In this document: positions 12,201 through 23,800 of the stretch, in pieces
Layout: every line of letters starts with the position of its first letter
Position numbering within the stretch: position 1 is the stretch's first letter
Notes under the pieces: model-generated
The model's database searches: none
What the model was told of the DNA's origin: nothing
The model's input: only the letters and a program-made list of their open reading frames with translations
NCBI GenBank assembly: GCA_032433765.1
Contig: JAVIAB010000051.1
Span: 54,579,828-54,643,827 of the forward strand
Reading direction: 5' to 3'
Source of the DNA: Megaustenia siamemsis
Taxonomy: Eukaryota; Mollusca; Gastropoda; Stylommatophora; Ariophantidae
DNA: 64,000 bases
Program-made: the position numbers and the translations under genes

Positions 12201-15200
12201 TTGTGGGCCTATGTGTATAAAAAGTACTGAACCATTACTAATGCTGTTTACTATATTGTGTTCTCTCTATGCTTGTGCAGAGTTGGATCAACACAGTACT
12301 AAAATAGGGGAATTATTGAAACGTGAATTAATATGAAAACCACTTTCATATTAAAGGCAGACGAGTATTTCTCCAACACGATCCTTTTTTTGTCTCACAC
12401 TAGTGCACTGCAACTATTCATCTCTTAATATTTCCTTTTTTTGTCTCACACTAGTGCACTGCAACTATTCATCTCTTAATATTTCCTTTTTTTAATTTCT
12501 TCCTTTTAGCTAATTTACGATTAACAATTTTCTCTAGCGCTGTTTTTAAGAAATAGAGTTTTATGTTATTTTAAAAGAATACATTTCATTTGTATAACTG
12601 AAATCTAATATGTCCAACCATGATCTATACCCATTAGTTCTCTTTTCATTCTTAAACTTTTTCATGATTTCGCTTTTTCATGCTTTTCAAAATATTTTTA
12701 GCTTTAAAATTTGCTTTATTCTATATGTAAAATTTGACTTCAAGGAACCAAATTAACAAGTAAAATTGAACATTTCAATTTAACTGAAACTACTCATTAT
12801 CATCATCAGTACCTTCCTGCTGGCACAGGTGATCATGCCTCTTCACAACTCCTATTTCTCTACACTGTTTATAAATTTTACTAAAACTTTAAAAAAAATT
12901 CTCCTTTTAAAAAGAAAATTTAAAAATATTCTCACTTACCAATATTAGAGAAGATAACTATCAAGAAATCGAACACATTCCATGCATGCCGAAAGTAGTA
13001 AACCCGTAGTCCAATTATTTTCACAATGGCCTCAAGTGTGAATACACAAGTGAAGAACATGTTTGCCATATCCTTGAATTGGTCAATTATTTTAACCTCT
13101 CTGTAATGGTACATGGCCATTGTAATCATGTTCAGGAAGATGAGGAGCACAACACTTATTTCAAATCTACTGCTTATTGCCAAGTCATAGAAGACATGCT
13201 GGAACTTCGTCTGTAGAAAGTATTGACAGTAAATTAAGTCAGTGCTGCTTTTGCTAACCAGCGATAAACAACAACATAATAGGGTTTCCTCTAGTTATGA
13301 ACTAACTATAAAACAATACATTGTGATCATGATAATACAGTGCAGATGAAGCTGCTGTTTTCTCCACCTTACTACCACTTCAATGTAACATCTTGAGTAT
13401 TGAAAATAAAACTTTCTTTGAACTCTCGCTACACACTAACACAGCAGTGTGTTAACCCTAGCAGTAACACGGGAATCAAATGCTGCAATCAGTTCCTGGC
13501 AAATGTTCGTTTTATAACCTGAAATTAACCCCATCTCGCCATGGCTACCAGGGGTCTTATGTTGCCTATTCACACGGCTGCTGGAAGCTGTCAGTTCAGC
13601 CTGTATGTTCAGTGCTCTCTTTGTATTGTTCGCTGACTCTCCTGTGTTACAATAATTAATGTTTCATTGATGTCACGCCAATGTCCCAGGAGATTTCCCC
13701 CATCATGAAAAAAAGAAAAGGAAATTTCTTGAAAATGGCTGATTTTTAAAAAAGTAACTGGTGCATGTTTGTAATACAGTAGTACTTTTTACTATGTTAA
13801 TGAACAAACAAAAAATCCAACATCAAATAAAACAAATCAAACACTAAGGGGTCACTGGAAGTGATAATTAGGAAGGTATAGGGACAGGTAGAATGTTTGC
13901 CATGGCAAACTATCAAATTCCCCAAAAATATATTTTGAAGCAGTAATTTTTACTACAGAATTATAAAAAAGGAATGTAAGTAACAATAAAATATAAATAA
14001 TAAATTAATCTCATCCATTGCAGGTGATTACAACAACAGCTTCAGGTTGATAGTGGTGATGTGTCTTTGTGATGTAGTACAATGAAGAGAATACAAGTCT
14101 CTCAGTGCTACCTCATATCATCATCATCATGTGCCATACCGGTTGGCGTAGGCAATCATGTCCTTCCACAATCTTCTATCTACAGTGCATCATATCAGTT
14201 CTGTTGTTGACTGTTTTCATGCCTTGACACTAAGCTATCCAGTATTTTCTCTCTTTGTTGTCTGTGATCTCTCTTTCCTTTTATTTTGCCAGTTGTAGCC
14301 AAGTATTCTAACTTTCCTCTTCGCATGATGTGCCCGAAAAATGTTGATTGTTTCTTTCTGATGTTTTTTAGGAGCTGCCTTTTTTGTAGATATTAAGTTG
14401 TGATTTGTCATGATTAGTCTAGGCAATATAAGAAGGTAGTTTGCAATTCCTTTTCTTTTTGGCAGTGACTGTACTAGTCGCCATTGTCTCTATACAAGAG
14501 ATCATCTGCCTGCCATCGCTGTGTGGGGACCATAACCGACACTACTTGTCGGCTCCTCCCACAACACCATCCACCACCTGCTCCAATGGCTATTTCATAC
14601 AGCATGTTAAGAATATCATTATAAAGACAGGCACTGCAGTAATTCAAAATAAAATAATGAAAACCACATCAGCACATAGATCAAAAAACTTCCAGAGAAA
14701 TTTTCACCCACTCAGATACCAATGTGGGTGAATTAAAAGGCATTTTTACATAACTTATTCTGACAATGGCCACACTCTTTAGCCTTAGGTTACAATACCA
14801 TCGTAAAAAATACAGCATTAAAAAAATTCCTTTAAAATTTGACAGTTGGCAGTGGTCAAACATTATTCTCCTCTGTGTACCTTCCTAATTACTATTTCTG
14901 GCCACCTGGTCAGAATGAATCCTCACCAATCACCATCAAGGGCGTTCGTCTCGAGAATGCATGGAAAAAGACCAAGAGGAAGACCTAGAAGAAGATGGAC
15001 AGATGCATTGATAGAGACATGTAACAACAAAGGAAAATCACTAATTCAGACAGTTCGAGCAGCTGAAGAACGACAAATGATATAAACCACAACACCTTTT
15101 CGGTATCAGTGAGGAAGAGAAAAGGTGTTGGATTTTTTCCTCCATTTCGTGAGCTAAGGTCTCAAATGATTTAAAAAAAAAAAATTGGTTGTTTTTCTTT

Positions 15201-18200
15201 CCATTCTTTTTTTAAGCTGTAAAAAAAAAAGTAAAGTAAAGTACCCCCGTCACGCCAAGTGGCGCATAGGGAAATATGGTGTTAGTGACCATATATTTTA
15301 CAGACACAGCACATGATTTTTGGGGTAATGTGGTCAGTATTACGCCCGTGCTGCTTTACTTTCCCAGGAAAAAAATCCGGTACCCATTTAAGGCTGGGTG
15401 AACCCGGAAGCCGTCGGTTGGGATCGAACCCTACCCCTTGTCCGTGGTAGTCCAGTTCACTAACCACTGAGCTATCGCGGCTCCCTTTTTTAAGCTGTGG
15501 CCAGGAAAATTTCCATGGTTGTCGTCAAACATCAAACAATTCTTTGTACCTTAGGAAATTCAGTGAATAATGCTATGGGGTTGCTAAATATACTGACGGA
15601 CTTATGGCGACCGTATGAATAGACATTGTAACACATCCGGTCCATGCAGTTAAATTTCATGCCATAAAACAACCAGAGCCTGGAAATCAAGTACCCGTGA
15701 CTCACCTAGTGTAAACACAGCTGTATGTCAAAAGTTCAAAGAAAATACTATTCTTAGAGCTATTAATGTTACAATTAAGAGGTAATAATCTTTACTATGG
15801 TAAACACACGAGTCACAGATAGGTATCATACTCTAGGGTTAAAAATAAATTCCTTTCATACAGATATAATGTGAAAAATAATAATTACACCGTGAAAGAT
15901 ATCTAGCTCTTGAGTACTAGTGCAGTCCATTAAAATCCATAATATTGTAATACTATCAACTTAATAGGCATGTTGATAGTATGTTAGTGAGCTTTTATGA
16001 GAGGATGTTTATGAATCTGGCCATTTCATTAATGTAGAAAACAAATTGATTATTTTCTACATTAATGAAATGGCCAGATTCATTAATATTCTCTCATAAA
16101 TTTTAACAAATCACATTGGACCAAAGGGCATCAGCTCACAGGCCACTGGATACAAAGCAACATCAACAAATCACAGTTTAAATTTATTGCAGACATTCTT
16201 CACATAGAACTGATGAATTGATGCTGATGTGATATTTATGTAGTTTGAGCTAACAAAAATGTGAAATGTTTTCCTAAAAGTGACTTAATTGTATTGAGTA
16301 TATAAGTTCTGATAAATCTAAGAACTCATTCCAGGTGCGACCACTGCAAGAAAATATTACTAAACAGGTTTAATTACATTATAGTATCTACCTTATAGGT
16401 CCCTTGTTTTTCAATTGAGAAAAATGTGAATAATAAAGTATCTTGAACAATTTAAAGGGCATTGATTATGGGAGAGTATTATCTGTTTCTATAGAAATAA
16501 GTTGTAAACAAACCTTTGGTGTCTTTATGATCTTTTTAGGTTTCCTTTTAATCAATTTCTTCAGTGTGTTGTAGTAATTTCTTTGTTTCTGGGTTAAAAA
16601 GGCATCTAGGTAGCAGCCTTCATACTAAAATAAATTTGGGATGAGAAGAAATTAAGAGGTAAGTTCAAAGTAATGAATAAAAGAAAAGCAAAAGTGACAT
16701 ACCATTTTCATCAAACACACAACAACAATATATACACAACAAACATACTTGAACACATGCAGCGCTCAACCATAAATGATATTAACAGTTTAAAAATGTA
16801 ATACAGTGAGGTATTGAGGAGAATCTCACATCATTATGAAAATATTTTTTATTTTGTTAAATCTCAAACACTCACAATTCTACTGTATTATTTTCAGTAC
16901 ATCTAACTATCTATCTATTGACCTTTCGAGCCGTAGCCAGCACATAGGGCGTAGAGGAAGATACTCCCTCTCTTATCTGAATTTTTGTTCCAGCAGTTTT
17001 AAATTCTTTTAAAGATATTTTATCAAATCTCGTCATTTGTCTCTGTTCTGTGCAAGCAGCTCTATCTCACTGAGATTCCTGCTGCTCTTGCCTCTTTCAT
17101 CAATGTTCTCAGTGTCTCTCTGGGTCTTCCTCTTTTCCTCTTAGCTGTTGTTTCCCACATGAGGGCTTGCTTAGCTATTCGGTTATTATCTCTTCTTATA
17201 CATGTCCAACATATGACCATCGTCTTTTCTTTATTACTGAAGATATTAGTTTCAGTACATAACCTCTACTTTTAAAAATATCAAGTGTCGGACATTGTTG
17301 AGAATATTTTGGACACTATATAGTTGTCCCAGAAAATGTATGCATAAATAATTTTTTTTTTTTCAAGTGTTTGTTGGAATAAACGTAGTGAAATGTTTAC
17401 CTTTTTTTTCAAGACATTGAAGTTGTCAATGATGACTCCAATGAAGAGGTTCAAGGAGAAGAAGGATCCAATGACAATAAAGACAACAAAGTACAGGTAG
17501 CTATAATGATTAGCTTCATATCTTGGCTGCACATTCACCTGTGGATTTCATAAAAAAAAAAAAACCCCAATGATTGTTGTTTATTGAAAGCACAATATAA
17601 TTATGTGACATTGATGTTCTGTCTAGCCTAGCCTAGCCATCTGTCTGTCTGTCTATCTATTTATCTAGATCATGTCTAGCTTTCCGATTTTCTAGATAGA
17701 TAAGCCTAGTTGTGTTATCCACCTCAGTGAGTGTAGTCTGTATGGAGCCCTTGATGTCTTGGTCTTATTATCTTCTAGGTCATCCCCTTCTCCACTTTTA
17801 AAGAATTATACCCTCCATTATTATTCATTCAAGGCAAGGCATTTGATGTGGCCAAAATATGTCAGTTCTCTTTTCATAATTAAATTCCCTAGCAATTTTT
17901 CATTGCTCCACCTCCCAGTGGTTCTCCTGGAAGCAGACTATCCCGTATGGCTGATCAATTAGCAGTCAAAGATGGAGGACAATCTGGTACACCAAAAAGC
18001 AGTGCAACTTCAGAGGCTGTAGTGAAGGCATGGTCTCAGACTTTAATAATCTCAGCTTTCCCCCTCCTGCTTTTTAAAAAAGTCTAAATAACCGGAACAT
18101 TTTTCTTGCAAAAATATTAATAATAAAGTATACATTTACATGCATACACCACAAACATGTGTGCTCTCTCTTGTACGCACAAACACATATTTATTTTCAT

Positions 18201-20796
18201 TCATTTTTCTCTAGGGTCAAAGACAGCACATAGGGCAGAAGTCTTAGTTCTCCAAGATTTTGCTGCTAGTTCTTGTAGCTCTTGGTTGTTTCTTTGTCCC
18301 ATAGTTGAACCTTCCAGAGTAAGTAGTTGTTCTGCGTAACATTTCTCTGGGTCTGTCTTGTTTTCTTCTACTAGATGGTTTCCACATGCATGGTGGGGAA
18401 GTCCATTTTCATTCATTATCAGCAATGTACTTCCAATGTCATATTCTTATAAAGCTGGACACATATGTTTAGATTTGTCTCTTATCTGTTCATTTGAAAT
18501 GTATTCTTTCCAACTATATTTGAGATTCTATGAAGACATTTGTTTAAAAAAAAAAAAAAAAAATTCCCATCCAAAATCTTGATGTATTTCCAACTTTCAC
18601 ATCCAAATGTTAGCACTGGTATCACACAGAAGTTGAACAATCTAAGTTTTGTTCATTTACTGAGAACTATGGATCTTCAGATGTTTGTCAGTTTGTTGAA
18701 AGCATCTGATAATTTGATGCTAGTGAGATGTGCGTCATGATTTCTGATGTTATGTCTCCATCTCTGGACATCTTGCTGCCAACTCAAATTAAATTTGTAA
18801 CTTTTTGTACAAATTCATTGTTAATTGTTATATCTGAGGCTATGTTGGTAATATCCAGGACTTTTGTTTTGGTCGTGTTGATCTGGTGGCCCATTTGACC
18901 AAAATTGTTGTGGAGTGGGTCTATTTTATCTTGAGCATCGGGGTGTGTTGAGCTCAAAAGTTGTCTGCAAAGTCAAGATCTTTCAAGATTGTATTATAAA
19001 AACCATTTAATACCATCTGATTGTCTGACTGCAATGGATTTTTACATGACCCAATCAATTGCAATTCAGAATAAAAGCAGTGATATGAAGCTTTCATTGT
19101 TTCACAACCTGTTTCCACTGGGAACCATTCAGTGTTGCTAGTTTCAGTTCTCGCACAACAAATTGAATCTGAAAAAAAAAGGCTTTTATAATGTTCACAT
19201 ACTTTGCTGGAAATCCATAGATAATAAGTGTGTTCCATAGTGCAAACACACATATACTGAAAACAAATAAAATAATACTATAATATAAGACATAGAAACA
19301 AAAAAAAATATGTAAATGATTTATTAAAAAGCACATACCATAGTAGCATCAGCAGCAGCATCCATTATTTCCATCCAACCCTCAAATGTAGCCTGTGAAT
19401 AAAAAACAAAAATGTTTCACATAATTGGAGACTACAAAACATATAAAGTCTGAAGAACTTTATCTATTGTCATTTCAAACTGAAGATGGTACAAAGAGCA
19501 GAAATTCTATACTCTCCATGTCCGATTATATTTGCTACTAAGTGTCTGACTTTGCACAAGACCTGACCCTCTCACCTCGGCATGGGAGCTCATGCCTGCT
19601 TTGTCACTTCACACTTCAGTTTTCTTTTTAGTATATCTCTAGATTGGCCTCTTTTTCTTTTACCCTCTGGTTCCAATTTGAGGGCTTGCCTAGAGAGGAA
19701 AAGGGAGCTGCGATAGCTCAGTGGTTAGTCAACTGGACTACAAAGGACAAGAGGTAGGGTTCGATCCCAAACGACGGCTTCTGGTTCACCCAGCCTTTAA
19801 TGGGTACTGGATTTTTTTCTGGGAAAGTAAAGCAGCACGGGCGTAATACCGACCACATTACTAAAAAAATTCATGTGCCGAAGGTCTGTAAAATTTATGG
19901 TCACTAACACCATATTCCCTATATGCCACTTGGCGTGACGGGGGCACTTTACTTTTACTTTTGAGAGGAAAGTTTGAACTGCTAAGCTAATATATTTCAT
20001 TTATTTGATTAAAAGAAACACTTCCAAAAGATATAAAAATTCAGAACATTGGAATCAATTATCACATCGGTTGGGAGGTATAACTTAGGTTTTACTAATT
20101 AAACATCCATCCATCAGTCCGTTCGTCCGTCCGTCCATCCAATCCATCCATCCACCCAATCCCACCCACCCACCTTCAGTTAGCTTCCACAGTTGAAGTG
20201 GCTTCTATTTCAGCGCCATTGTCTTTGTCTTATCTATTTGTCCACTGGCAATTGACTGGTAATTTTCCATAGTTCTAAGTTAGTGATTTTTGTCATGCCA
20301 TTTCCATCCTTTTATTCTGGGCAAGCATCCATTTATGAAAGTCTGTATCTTCATGACTCATTTTTGTTACTTTACATGTTTTCATATAATATAGCACTGA
20401 GCTAATGAACATTAGATTTGAAAATTGTAATATTTGTATTTAAATCTTATTTTTTTGTATATCCATGTTTCCACGTCCAATGAAGACTGCTTTTGCTCTT
20501 AAAAGTATCAACTTGAGAATATATTATGGTGGCTTATAAATAAAAGTCCTGTGTGTTACTGGGGCCTCATTATGAGTAAAGAATAGTGACACTGTGACCT
20601 TCCAAGCATGTCGTAAGAGGTGACTAAGGAGGTTGATCGATGGCTTGACAAGCTGTCATTGTAAAAAGTATTGTTATGGAAACAGCCATAGATTTTAGAA
20701 GCAGTGATCTCTGCAATATGTGCCATTTTGGTACACAAGGTTTCTGTCTTTGAGATTGGTTCTCCCCTATGTGCTGTCTTCGGTTCAAAAGGACAT

Positions 20797-20887
<91 letters not shown>

Positions 20888-23800
20888 ATAAAAGTGAAAT
20901 ATTAACAATAATCAAACAGTATACTCTGCATGCAGTGCTACTTCGAGGAACCAATTAATGAGTTGAAAATAGGAGAGTTTAAAATGTGTTTCCATTATGA
21001 ATCATTCTCTTTGAATATCTGTCACTGCTGCAAGCAGCGCCTGAGCTTTGGCTGCTGGTGTGAAAAGTAGGAAAAAGTAATTTTCGCGCAAAATTCAGTC
21101 CCTAAGGGCTTCACTTGAGATATAAAGGAAATAATGGCAAAACATTTTCCACTTGTTTGTTAGAGATTGGATGATGAAGCAAAAAAGTAGAGAATATTCT
21201 CACAAGAATGCAATAAAAATACATTCTCCATACTGGATGAGTTAAATTAATTTAGAAGATATTGTTCTACAAGATCATTGGTTCCCAATCCATGGGTCAC
21301 AACCCCATAATGGTTTTATTCTGGAAGGCATATAGCAGATATGTCCATGGACATTAATGAGCAGATTTTGAATGAAAGTTTCACCACTATTTCTTTTCAA
21401 ATAGATGAATTAATGGATGTAAGCTCACATTCGCAGTTGCTTGTCTTCATGAAATATATTCATTCAGAAGGCATCAAAGAAGAGTTACTATTTTGTAGAG
21501 TACTTGAAACTACTACAAAAGGAGAAGATATTATGGAGAAAATAACTTTTTTGTGACTGGAGGACTAGAATGGAAGCATGTCTATGGGGTTTGTATGGAT
21601 GGTGAACCAACTATATTAGGGTCTATGTCTGGTTTTCAGAAAAAAGTAAAAGAACTTGCTCCCCAAGCAAAGTGAATCCACTGCATGATTCATGAATATG
21701 ATCTTGCCAGTAAGACTCTTCCAGCTCCTCAAACAAAGGGAATCCACTACATGATTCATGAATATGATCTTGGCAGTAAGACTCTTCCAGCTCCTCAAAC
21801 AAAGTGAATCCACTGCATGATTCATGAATATGATCTTGGCAGTAAGACTCTTCCAGCTCCTCAAACAAAGTGAATCCACTGCATGATTCATGAATATGAT
21901 CTTGGCAGTAAGACTCTTCCAGCTCCTCAAACAAAGTGAATCCACTGCATGATTCATGAATATGATCTTGGCAGTAAGACTCTTCCAGCTCCTCAAGCAA
22001 AGTGAATCCACTGCATGATTCATGGATATGATCTTGCCAGTAAGACTCTTCCAGCTCCTCAAACAAAGGGAATTCACTGCATTATTCACGAATATGATAT
22101 TGCCAGTAAGACTCTTTTAGCTCCTCAAACAAAGGGAATTCACTGCATTATTCACGAATATGATATTGCCAGTAAGACTCTCTCAGCTCATCAAACAAAG
22201 GGAATCCACTGTATGATTCATGAATATGATCTTGGCAGTAAGACTCTTTCAGCTCCTCAAACCCTCATCAAGGCCAGCTCCATGTCGTGGGGATGGGGCT
22301 TAACAGTCACCAGGGACTGAAAGCCAAGACTGGCCAGGCCTTCCTACACCCGTGCAAGACCACAGTCTGCTCTAGCAATTTTGAGTGCTGAAGTCGGAGG
22401 CAACCAGCCAAAAGGCGCACTACAAAAATCAGGATGCCACACACTCACGCCAATGGGAAGCATGTCTATAACTGCCAATCGATATGGCACTCGCCCTGTG
22501 ATGGACACTCAGGCAGGTGCAGGTTCAACTGCACAATGACATGGAAATATCTCGAAAGCAAGCAGAAAATAATCCCTGCCAGGAACACCACAATAACTAT
22601 CAACATGCTAAAGCCAAATTTCAATGGGCTTAACTACAAGCCATACGGAGAAGCTGGAAAGAGAAAACAGAGTCCTTGAATCTCAAAGAGACACAAGAAA
22701 AGTGTGGAAGCTTGTAAAACAGCTGAATGATAAGGGTACAGACAGGAACACAAAAATTACACTGAAGAAGGATGGAAACATACTAACAGGTAAGCATGCA
22801 GCAAATCACTTTGCAGACTCCTTTGCAAATGACAACAATATTGAAATTAGCCTAGAGAAACGTCAAGAGACCCGTTTAAAACAACAAAATGCAAGACAAG
22901 AAGGGACCGCACATGAAGTCATGGAAATACCCATTACATAAAGAGAGCTAGAGCTGGCAATATCCAAATTAAAAATGAAAAAGTCACCAGGTAGTGATGG
23001 AGTGTCTAATGAAATGATTAAGAACTTGGGAACTGCAGCTAAAGCACAACTACTGCAGATCTACATTTGCTGGATCACAGGTAAAGTGCCACAGGCATGG
23101 AGAGAAGCAATTATGACACCATTACTAAAGCCAGGAAAAGATGGTTCAATGACATCCAGCTATAGACCAATCAGCCTTACAAGCTGTTTGTGTAAAACAA
23201 TGGAACGTATAATCAATCTCAGACTGCAGTGGTACCTGGAAAGTGAAAACCTTCTTGTCCCACAGCAAGCTGACTTTAGACAGTGTTACTCTACCGAAGA
23301 TCAGGCAACCTATCTTTCCCAAGAAATTGAGGATGTGTTTCTGGAAAAGAAACTAGTACTAGCAGCATGGATAGACCTAAAGAAAGCATTTGATAAGGTA
23401 TGGAAGGAAGGGCTTTTGAAGAAACTGAGAAATTATGGAGTAAATGGCAGGATGTACAAATGGGTCAAAGCATACCTGCATAACAGGAGAGCCAGAGTGC
23501 AACTGGATGGTCTTAAGATAAGAAGGTCTTACTGCGCTAGGGCGTTCCACAGGGAGGGGTACTATCTCCAACACTTTTTCTAGTCTTCCTCGATGACCGA
23601 CCTAGTTACTGAACTACCACATGGTACCAAAGTGGCAATGTATGCAGATGACTTGGTAATGTGGTGCACAGAGGAGTATGCAACAGTGGCCTCCAAATTG
23701 TTACAAAGAGCTATGAATGCACTGAATTCATGGACAAATAGATGGTGTATCAGCATCAATACAGACAAATGCAGTACTACACTTTTCACTCTCCCCAAAA

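Noticed and set aside
17281..17400. C-terminal extension of the domain III S6 exon
   Set aside because: It lies past a GTAAAC donor; the next exon joins in frame and continues the conserved linker.
21616..22089. Minus-strand 157- and 147-codon repeat proteins
   Set aside because: They are antisense readings of the 66-bp array, open only because the period is a multiple of three.
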